From Bacteroidales bacterium (GTDB lineage Bacteria; Bacteroidota; Bacteroidia; Bacteroidales; B18-G4), in the NCBI GenBank assembly GCA_023132505.1, contig JAGLYE010000065.1, forward strand, positions 1-7,847: a DNA stretch of 7,847 nucleotides, read 5' to 3'. The translations under genes and the position numbers were made by a program. How positions within the stretch are numbered: position 1 is the stretch's first letter; each line of letters starts with the position of its first letter. The notes beneath the pieces are model-generated. The model was given only the letters and a program-made list of their open reading frames with translations, searched no databases and was not told the DNA's origin. Of this stretch, positions 1 through 5,103 are shown piece by piece.

Positions 1-796
1 CGTCAAAAAGGCGGAAGGCTTTGGCGTATATACCGGATTGGATTTCCCCGTCACCGTCAATAATGCGTATCCGCTCGATAAGCACCGGGTCGATGCGGTT
101 GTAAAACGACATCATGAGTACCAGTGTTGCAAAGGGCAGGCTCTGCTTTATTATCGTGATAAAGAACGGCCAGTTCCAGTAGATCCTCTTGAACTTTGCC
201 TTGATCATCACGATCGTCAAAGCGATCATGGCTGTCAGCAGGTAGGCTGCTGTCTGTGCATATACGAACCATTCAATGCGGAAAGGCTGACTGCTTATGT
301 TTCCCCACAAAAGCACTGCGCAGAAGATGATCATGATCACCCGGTCAAGCACCGAGATCAGGCTGTCGGTACGCAACATCAGCAAGCCGCTTATATTGGA
401 ACGCAGGTATAGTATGGAAGACAGCAAAAACTGGTTGAATGCGATCCAACCCAACAGATACAACTGTTCTCCATTAAATCCGATGAGCAGTGCGGCTATG
501 AAAGTAATGGAAATGTAAACCAGGGCAAGGAAAACCCTGACCATAATGATACCGGAGAAGTGTTTGTTGAGCTGGTGCTTGTTTTGCGCAATATTCCTGA
601 TATTGAAATTTGTGATGCCCAGGTCGAGCAGGATGTTGAAAAGAAAAGAAAAGTTGAAAACCACGAAATAGAACCCATATATTTCTTCTCCCACAAGGTT
701 CTGCACCGAACGGTCGATGCCCAGTATCCAGAACGGCTTGATCAACAGGTTCAGGGAAAGTAAAAGGATAAGGTTCGTGATAAATTTCCGCTGCAT
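1..796 (-). CDS. Wzx/MATE-type polysaccharide flippase, 3' part outside window
   Basis: Seen: the minus strand is open from an ATG at 796 to the window edge, giving 265 residues with no stop. The protein is strongly hydrophobic, with membrane segments near residues 5-22, 41-61, 84-106, 113-130, 145-165, 177-198 and 218-236. It has the flippase-like opening NLLIKPFWILGIDRSVQN (residues 16-33) and a typical segment RIDPVLIER followed by GIYAKAFRLFD (residues 234-265). Family knowledge: such proteins of the polysaccharide synthesis/MOP superfamily usually have 12-14 helices and 420-500 residues, and flip undecaprenyl-linked oligosaccharides across the inner membrane. About 40% is therefore missing to the left. 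Start choice: ATG 796 gives the usual N-terminus; in-frame TTG codons at 805 and 820 are possible, and an in-frame TAG lies just upstream of 820. No clear Shine-Dalgarno is seen. The gene diverges from the glycosyltransferase at 947, which fits a shared role in surface glycan export. The substrate cannot be told. Confidence 0.9.
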   Translation of the reverse strand, partial: MQRKFITNLILLLSLNLLIKPFWILGIDRSVQNLVGEEIYGFYFVVFNFSFLFNILLDLGITNFNIRNIAQNKHQLNKHFSGIIMVRVFLALVYISITFIAALLIGFNGEQLYLLGWIAFNQFLLSSILYLRSNISGLLMLRTDSLISVLDRVIMIIFCAVLLWGNISSQPFRIEWFVYAQTAAYLLTAMIALTIVMIKAKFKRIYWNWPFFITIIKQSLPFATLVLMMSFYNRIDPVLIERIRIIDGDGEIQSGIYAKAFRLFD

Positions 797-861
797 CTCT
801 TTCAATTCTAAGGCGTTCAAAAGCTATTCATTTATAAGCCCCCGCCTAACCGAAAAAACCA

Positions 862-869
862 TAAATTTG
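862..869 (+). promoter_or_regulatory. Candidate -7 element (TAAATTTG) for the glycosyltransferase-purD unit
   Basis: The word TAAATTTG fits the Bacteroidota sigma factor -7 consensus TAnnTTTG. A start site about 7 bases downstream would give a leader of roughly 70 nt before the TTG start at 947. No TTG/TTTG -33 element lies at the usual spacing upstream, where the sequence is C-rich, so the promoter would be weak or activator-dependent if real. The assignment rests on the word match and its position only. Confidence 0.4.
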
Positions 870-871
870 TA

Positions 872-879
872 CAAAATTA
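872..879 (-). promoter_or_regulatory. Candidate -7 element (TAATTTTG) for the flippase gene
   Basis: Read on the minus strand this is TAATTTTG, again a match to TAnnTTTG, pointing at the flippase start at 796 with a leader of about 70 nt. It faces the plus-strand element at 862-869, and both share the palindrome TTTGTACAAA (866-875). There is no clear -33 TTG near 900; one arm of an inverted repeat lies there instead. Tentative. Confidence 0.4.
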
Positions 880-913
880 TCATAAAAACGGCAGTATTGT
901 GATTTTATGATAA
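877..913. repeat. Perfect 11-bp inverted repeat in the divergent promoter region
   Basis: The left arm TTATCATAAAA (877-887) and right arm TTTTATGATAA (903-913) are exact reverse complements, separated by 15 bases. The left arm overlaps the minus-strand -7 word and the right arm covers the place where that promoter's -33 contact would be. On the plus strand the repeat would lie just inside the leader of the glycosyltransferase transcript. It could be an operator for a dimeric regulator or an RNA hairpin in the leader. A terminator role is unlikely because both neighbouring genes point away from it. Confidence 0.6.
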
Positions 914-946
914 ATAGTTGACAGAATTGCATTAATTCCGGATCTA

Positions 947-2086
947 TTGAAGATAGCAGTTAACACAAGGTTACTTCTTCCTGATAAACTGGAGGGAATA
1001 GGATGGGTGGCTTATGAAACCCTGAAGAGGATTACAACAGCCCACCCGGAGCATGAGTTTTTTTTCATCTTCGACCGTAAATGGGACGATCGCTTCATCT
1101 TTTCCGATAATATAACACCCCTGGTGGCAAGGCCTCAGGCACGCCATCCATTCCTGTATTATATCTGGTTCGAATGGTCAGTGCCACGCATCCTGAAAAA
1201 GATCAATGCTGATGTCTTTCTCTCACCGGATGCTTATTTGTCGCTTAAAACGGATGTGCCTTCAATCCCTGTTTTTCACGACCTGAATTTCGAACACTAC
1301 CCTAAGGACCTACCGGTTCTTGAAAGAAAATATTATCGATATTTCTTTCCAAGATATGCAAGAAAGGCCACCAGGATCGTAACCGTTTCCGAGTTTTCCA
1401 AGAAAGATATCGTTAGCCTTTATGACATCCCCCCTGAAAAAGTAAGCGTGGTATACAATGGCGCCAATGATGATTTTAAACCGGTAGGCGACATGCTTAG
1501 GGCTGATACAAGGAAAAAACTAAGTGGGGGCTGTCCCTATTTCATCTTTGTGGGAGCTCTCCACCCGAGGAAAAATCTGGCAAGGCTGTTCCAGGCATTT
1601 GACTACTTCAAAGAACAGCACATGACCGACATCAAGCTTGTTGTGGTAGGAAATAAGAAATATTGGACCAGGGAGATACAGGAAGCCTATAAGGCGATGA
1701 AATACAGTGAGGAGGTGATCTTCAGTGGGAGGATGACATCAGAGGATTTACATTTGGCAGTTGCCTCTGCCCATGCTATGACATACGTGAGCTATTTTGA
1801 AGGTTTTGGGATTCCTATTATTGAAGCATACCGCTGTGATATACCGGTTTTAACTTCCAATGTTACCTCCATGCCTGAAGTGGCAGGGGATGCAGCGGTG
1901 CTGATAGACCCGTTTTCGGTGAAGTCCATTGCTGAAGGATTGGAAAAGGTTGCCCTGGACTCCGAATTGAGAATGCAAATGATAGAAAAGGGAAGGGAAC
2001 AACGCAAACTCTTTACATGGCAAAATTCTGCCGAACAGTTATGGTCTGTCATTGAAAATGTATTAAACGTTAAACAGAATAGATAA
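947..2086 (+). CDS. GT4-family glycosyltransferase (GT-B fold)
   Basis: 379 residues, complete. The N-terminal Rossmann half (about residues 1-185) opens with [10 protein letters not shown] and the EGIGW loop (residues 16-20), and includes PVFHDLNF (108-115) and VSEFSK (147-152). The C-terminal donor-binding half has [10 protein letters not shown] (201-210, with R208 and K209 where GT4 enzymes contact the donor phosphates) and the family E-x7-E motif at E285 and E293 ([10 protein letters not shown]), then [12 protein letters not shown] (311-322). Family knowledge: retaining transfer of a sugar from a nucleotide donor to a lipid-linked or glycan acceptor at the inner face of the membrane; no transmembrane segment is visible. 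Start: TTG at 947 is the only sensible start, since the frame closes at TAA 911-913 and has no ATG upstream of the conserved N-terminus. No Shine-Dalgarno. The TAA stop shares its last A with the ATG of purD (TAATG), so the two are translationally coupled. Donor and acceptor sugars are unknown. Confidence 0.93.
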   Translation: MKIAVNTRLLLPDKLEGIGWVAYETLKRITTAHPEHEFFFIFDRKWDDRFIFSDNITPLVARPQARHPFLYYIWFEWSVPRILKKINADVFLSPDAYLSLKTDVPSIPVFHDLNFEHYPKDLPVLERKYYRYFFPRYARKATRIVTVSEFSKKDIVSLYDIPPEKVSVVYNGANDDFKPVGDMLRADTRKKLSGGCPYFIFVGALHPRKNLARLFQAFDYFKEQHMTDIKLVVVGNKKYWTREIQEAYKAMKYSEEVIFSGRMTSEDLHLAVASAHAMTYVSYFEGFGIPIIEAYRCDIPVLTSNVTSMPEVAGDAAVLIDPFSVKSIAEGLEKVALDSELRMQMIEKGREQRKLFTWQNSAEQLWSVIENVLNVKQNR

Positions 2087-3369
2087 TGAATGTCTTAATT
2101 ATCGGATCAGGGGGACGCGAACATGCCCTTGCCTGGAAACTGGCCCAGAGCCCTTTGCTTTCCCGCTTGTATATCGCTCCCGGTAATGCCGGCACATTGT
2201 TGCATGGTGAAAACGTCAGGCTCGACACTGATAATTATACTGCCTTGAAAGACTTTGTGCTGAAAAGAGATGTAAATATGCTTGTAGTTGGCCCGGAAGC
2301 TTCCCTGGTGAACGGGATACACGATTTTTTTAAAGCCGATCCCGAGTTGACAGATATCATGGTGATCGGCCCGGTGAAGGAAGCCGCCATGCTTGAAGGA
2401 AGTAAGGATTTCGCCAAGGAGTTTATGAAGAAGAATAGCATTCCTACAGCCGAACATGCTACCTTTAATTCAGATGAACTTGCTGATGGGCTTGCATACC
2501 TGAAAAGTGTTGACCCGCCGTATGTACTGAAAGCTGATGGCCTGGCAGCAGGTAAAGGAGTGCTGATCATCGAAAATCTGGAGGATGCTGAAAAAGAGCT
2601 TACTGCCATGCTGAGGGATGCTAAGTTCGGTGCCGCAAGCAATAAGGTGGTTATTGAAGAATTCCTGAGCGGTATCGAGATATCCTGCTTTGTCCTGACC
2701 GATGGCAGATCATACAAAATTTTACCTTCCGCGAAAGATTATAAGCGCATAGGTGAGGGTGATACCGGCCTTAACACCGGGGGAATGGGGTCTGTTTCAC
2801 CGGTACCTTTTGCTGATGCTGAATTTATGCAGAAGGTCGAGCATAGCATCATTGCTCCGACGGTCCGCGGTCTTATCGACGAAGGTATTGAATACAAAGG
2901 CTTCATATTTTTTGGCTTGATAAATGTTGAAGGTGAGCCTTTTGTGATCGAATACAATGTCAGGATGGGAGACCCGGAAGCAGAATCGGTAATCCCACGC
3001 ATCAAATCCGACCTCTTACAATTATTCATGGCTGTTGGAAATGAATCACTCGATAAAGAACAGATTGAAACGGATCCGTGCTATGCCACAGCTGTCATGC
3101 TTGTTTCGGGCGGCTACCCTGGTGGCTACGAGAAAGGAAAAATAATCAGCGGCCTGGAGGATGCTGCAGGCAGCATCATCTTTCATGCCGGGACCAAAAA
3201 AGACAGCGATAGCGGGAAGATACTTACAAACGGTGGCAGGGTGATAGCGGTGACATCACTGGCAGATAATCTGCAGGATGCTTTGCGTCAATCTTATGTG
3301 AATGCTTCTGCTATTGATTTTGACGGGAAGTACTATCGCAGGGATCTCGGGAAAGACCTTATGGATTAG
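2086..3369 (+). CDS. purD: Phosphoribosylamine--glycine ligase (GAR synthetase)
   Basis: 427 residues, the normal length for bacterial PurD. It is cytosolic and catalyses the second step of de novo purine synthesis: 5-phosphoribosylamine + glycine + ATP to glycinamide ribonucleotide + ADP + Pi. Seen: N-domain with [13 protein letters not shown] (residues 5-17), APGNAG (31-36) and VVGPEASL (67-74); ATP-grasp domain with [15 protein letters not shown] (147-161), [11 protein letters not shown] (190-200), the signature [10 protein letters not shown] (230-239) and the metal-binding [10 protein letters not shown] (289-298, E289 and N291 as likely ligands); C-domain ending in YYRRDLG (416-422). No key residue is missing. 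The start is fixed by the conserved N-terminus and overlaps the glycosyltransferase stop by one base. It is followed after 53 bp by a membrane-protein gene on the same strand. No purine-responsive element is visible, and transcription probably comes from upstream of the glycosyltransferase. Confidence 0.98.
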   Translation: MNVLIIGSGGREHALAWKLAQSPLLSRLYIAPGNAGTLLHGENVRLDTDNYTALKDFVLKRDVNMLVVGPEASLVNGIHDFFKADPELTDIMVIGPVKEAAMLEGSKDFAKEFMKKNSIPTAEHATFNSDELADGLAYLKSVDPPYVLKADGLAAGKGVLIIENLEDAEKELTAMLRDAKFGAASNKVVIEEFLSGIEISCFVLTDGRSYKILPSAKDYKRIGEGDTGLNTGGMGSVSPVPFADAEFMQKVEHSIIAPTVRGLIDEGIEYKGFIFFGLINVEGEPFVIEYNVRMGDPEAESVIPRIKSDLLQLFMAVGNESLDKEQIETDPCYATAVMLVSGGYPGGYEKGKIISGLEDAAGSIIFHAGTKKDSDSGKILTNGGRVIAVTSLADNLQDALRQSYVNASAIDFDGKYYRRDLGKDLMD

Positions 3370-3411
3370 AATCCTGGCTCACCGAAGGCTTGTTGGTGTC
3401 GCAAAAAAGAT

Positions 3412-3416
3412 AGGAG
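3412..3416 (+). promoter_or_regulatory. Shine-Dalgarno AGGAG deciding a TTG start
   Basis: AGGAG lies 6 bases before the TTG at 3423. Good Shine-Dalgarno sequences are uncommon in Bacteroidota, and this one supports TTG 3423 as the start of the membrane protein. An in-frame TAA at 3417-3419 rules out any earlier start. Confidence 0.6.
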
Positions 3417-3422
3417 TAAATA

Positions 3423-4415
3423 TTGCTGATCAGATTTTTTAAATCGAGCTTCTACATACAGTACATTGTGCTGATCGCCATTGCTGTCGTGCTCTGGCTA
3501 AGGGCATATTCTGCTCCCGGTCAGCCCTATGATACATCTGATACAACGCCTCTTTTTAATTTGTTAACAGGAGTGCTTCCTGCTGATCCGCTCATTCGAT
3601 CGATACCGGCCCTTGCATTATTGATCATTGAGGCATTATTGCTTAATCTTTTCCTGATCAGACATGAGCTATTACCTAAAAACTCTCTGCTTGGAGCACT
3701 GCTGTTTATACTGTTGATGAGCCAGGTGCCGTATGCTATAAGTTTGAACCCTGTTCTTTGTGCAGGCATATTTATAATACCTGCTTTCGACAGGATATTG
3801 AATACCTACGGTAAGGCAGATCCGACAAAGGATGTCTTTAGTGCAGCTTTCCTGCTGGCCCTTGCATCACTGTTTTACTTTCCGGTAGTGTTTCTCCTGG
3901 TGTTATTATTCTTGTCGTTTGTAATTTTTGGAACATTCTCTATACGAATTCTATTTTTAGCACTTGCCGGGATCTTTGCAGTCTATCTGTATCTGCTTGT
4001 TTATTATTTTCTATGCGATAAGCTTGAGGGACAATATTGCCTGTATATTGTATGGTTTAGCTCTTTCCCTACTTTAAATCCTGTTTATGGCATTAGCCAA
4101 TATATTGTATGGGGAATGATTGCCATGCTTTTCATTACAGCTATGCTACATTCTGTTACACACATGAACGAGTGGAATATCAAGGTGCGTAAAAAAGTCC
4201 TGCTGAATCTATGGTTCATTGTTCTTGCATTTGCCACTCTTGTTTATGAAGGGGATATGCTTCATCTTGGCCTTTTGCTTGCATCAATTCCTGTTAGCGT
4301 TGTGATCTCTGCCTATTATGCCAATCGGAAAAAAACGGGCATCCTCATCGAATTGTATTTTATGCTATTGCTTTTTGCAGTACTCATAAATAATCTTATT
4401 GCGCCGGTATGCTGA
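3423..4415 (+). CDS. Polytopic inner-membrane protein, DUF6427-like
   Basis: 330 residues, dominated by hydrophobic stretches: roughly residues 12-27, 61-79, 88-106, 109-122, 138-169 (one long or two short), 175-198, 226-246, 259-274, 281-299 and 307-327. That makes about nine or ten membrane helices, with basic loops such as KVRKK (254-258) and NRKK (301-304). The opening LIRFFKSS, the overall size and the position next to purD resemble the Bacteroidota family DUF6427, which is my recollection rather than a search result. No catalytic motif, transporter signature or binding site is recognisable, and the function is unknown. Start: TTG 3423, with AGGAG upstream and a stop codon two codons before it; the CTG at 3426 is a less likely alternative. 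The 3' end overlaps rnhB by 7 nt, so the two are probably translated together. Confidence 0.8.
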   Translation: MLIRFFKSSFYIQYIVLIAIAVVLWLRAYSAPGQPYDTSDTTPLFNLLTGVLPADPLIRSIPALALLIIEALLLNLFLIRHELLPKNSLLGALLFILLMSQVPYAISLNPVLCAGIFIIPAFDRILNTYGKADPTKDVFSAAFLLALASLFYFPVVFLLVLLFLSFVIFGTFSIRILFLALAGIFAVYLYLLVYYFLCDKLEGQYCLYIVWFSSFPTLNPVYGISQYIVWGMIAMLFITAMLHSVTHMNEWNIKVRKKVLLNLWFIVLAFATLVYEGDMLHLGLLLASIPVSVVISAYYANRKKTGILIELYFMLLLFAVLINNLIAPVC

Positions 4416-5005
4416 AAACCCACCATACAAAAGGCATGCTTGAGGCGGGGCTTGACGAAGCAGGCCGCGGATGTTTTGCCGGCCCCGTATGTGCTGCTGC
4501 TGTTATCCTTCCTGAAGGCTTTAGGAATGAATTGCTGAATGATTCAAAACAGCTTAGTGAGCGGCAAAGAAATTTGTTGCGAACAGAAATAGAGGAGCAG
4601 GCCCTGGCATGGGCAGTGGCCCTGGTAAGCAATGAAGAAATCGACGAGATCAACATCCTGAACGCTTCATTTCTGGCAATGCACCGGGCACTGGAGAAAC
4701 TTGGGAAAGTACCTGAATTATTGCTGATTGATGGGAATCGCTTTAATGCTTATAAGGATATTCCGCATAAATGCATTGTTAAGGGAGATGGAATATACCT
4801 TTCGATCGCTGCAGCTTCGATCCTGGCCAAAACCCACAGGGATGAATACATGCTGAATATACACAGCCAGTACCCGGCTTATAAATGGGCTAGCAATAAA
4901 GGTTATCCAACACGTGACCATAAGGACGCAATTAATCAGCATGGGATCACTCCTTATCACCGAACCAGCTTCAATATGAATGAGCAGCTGAAAATGGATT
5001 TTTAA
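4409..5005 (+). CDS. rnhB: Ribonuclease HII
   Basis: 198 residues, the same length as the E. coli enzyme. It cuts the RNA strand of RNA/DNA hybrids and starts removal of single ribonucleotides from DNA; cytosolic and metal-dependent. Seen: GLDEAGRGCFAGPV (residues 14-27) carries D16 and E17 plus the GRG substrate-recognition motif (19-21); LNDSKQLSE (43-51); INILNASFLAMHRAL (81-95); LLIDGN (105-110) with D108; VKGDGIY (124-130) with D127; AAASILAKTHRDEYM (134-148); KGYPTRDH (164-171) and HRTSF (184-188). The four acidic catalytic residues of the family are all present. Start: ATG 4409 gives the N-terminal extension expected for Bacteroidota RNase HII; ATG 4436 would leave only six residues before the active-site motif. 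It overlaps the upstream membrane-protein gene by 7 nt and is the last gene of this cluster. Confidence 0.97.
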   Translation: MLKTHHTKGMLEAGLDEAGRGCFAGPVCAAAVILPEGFRNELLNDSKQLSERQRNLLRTEIEEQALAWAVALVSNEEIDEINILNASFLAMHRALEKLGKVPELLLIDGNRFNAYKDIPHKCIVKGDGIYLSIAAASILAKTHRDEYMLNIHSQYPAYKWASNKGYPTRDHKDAINQHGITPYHRTSFNMNEQLKMDF

Positions 5006-5015
5006 CTGTAGGGAT

Positions 5016-5044
5016 AATTAACATTCCGATGTTAGTTTATTTAT
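5016..5044 (+). terminator. Weak hairpin with T-rich tail after rnhB
   Basis: TAACAT (5019-5024) pairs with ATGTTA (5029-5034) across a TCCG loop. Outside this core a T-G wobble and two further A-T pairs extend the stem to about nine pairs (5016-5037). A run TTTATTTATT follows. The stem is A/T-rich and the tail is interrupted, so termination would be partial at best. The location, 11 bases after the rnhB stop and before an apparently independent gene, supports the call. Confidence 0.4.
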
Positions 5045-5070
5045 TGACTGCCAATATTCCAGCTTGTTTT

Positions 5071-5096
5071 TTGTTATACTTTTGAGATAATAACAA
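5071..5096. repeat. 7-bp inverted repeat flanking the -7 element
   Basis: TTGTTAT (5071-5077) and ATAACAA (5090-5096) are exact reverse complements around a 12-bp centre that holds the putative -7 word. The placement would suit an operator that blocks polymerase. In A/T-rich DNA a 7-bp dyad can also arise by chance. Confidence 0.35.
5077..5084 (+). promoter_or_regulatory. Candidate -7 element (TACTTTTG) for the 904-residue protein gene
   Basis: TACTTTTG matches TAnnTTTG and lies 19 bases before the ATG at 5104, implying a very short leader of about 13 nt. TTG triplets occur at 5044-5046 and 5064-5066, but neither has the usual 19-23 base spacing for a -33 element. The position after the hairpin and before the gene supports a separate transcription unit. 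Confidence 0.45.
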
Positions 5097-5103
5097 TTCC
5101 TTT

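Noticed and set aside
38..763. Plus-strand open frames across the flippase region
   Set aside because: Their translations are rich in His, Gln and Cys and lack any family motif, while the minus strand over the same bases encodes a continuous, recognisable membrane transporter.
918..923. TTGACA resembling a classical sigma-70 -35 box
   Set aside because: No TATAAT-like partner lies 16-18 bases downstream, and the start codon at 947 would fall at the promoter itself. Bacteroidota promoters also follow a different consensus.
1058..1065. Eight-T tract in the glycosyltransferase
   Set aside because: It encodes conserved-looking Phe residues in an A/T-leaning genome, and the frame is intact. T runs of this length are common here and not good evidence for phase variation.
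2235..2717. 160-codon minus-strand open frame inside purD
   Set aside because: It lies wholly opposite a complete purD with all its motifs. The translation is Ser-rich low complexity and typical of an antisense shadow.
3380..3402. Possible hairpin between purD and the membrane-protein gene
   Set aside because: Only CACC/GGTG pairs, four base pairs over an 11-base loop, and an A run rather than a T run follows. It is too weak to call a terminator.
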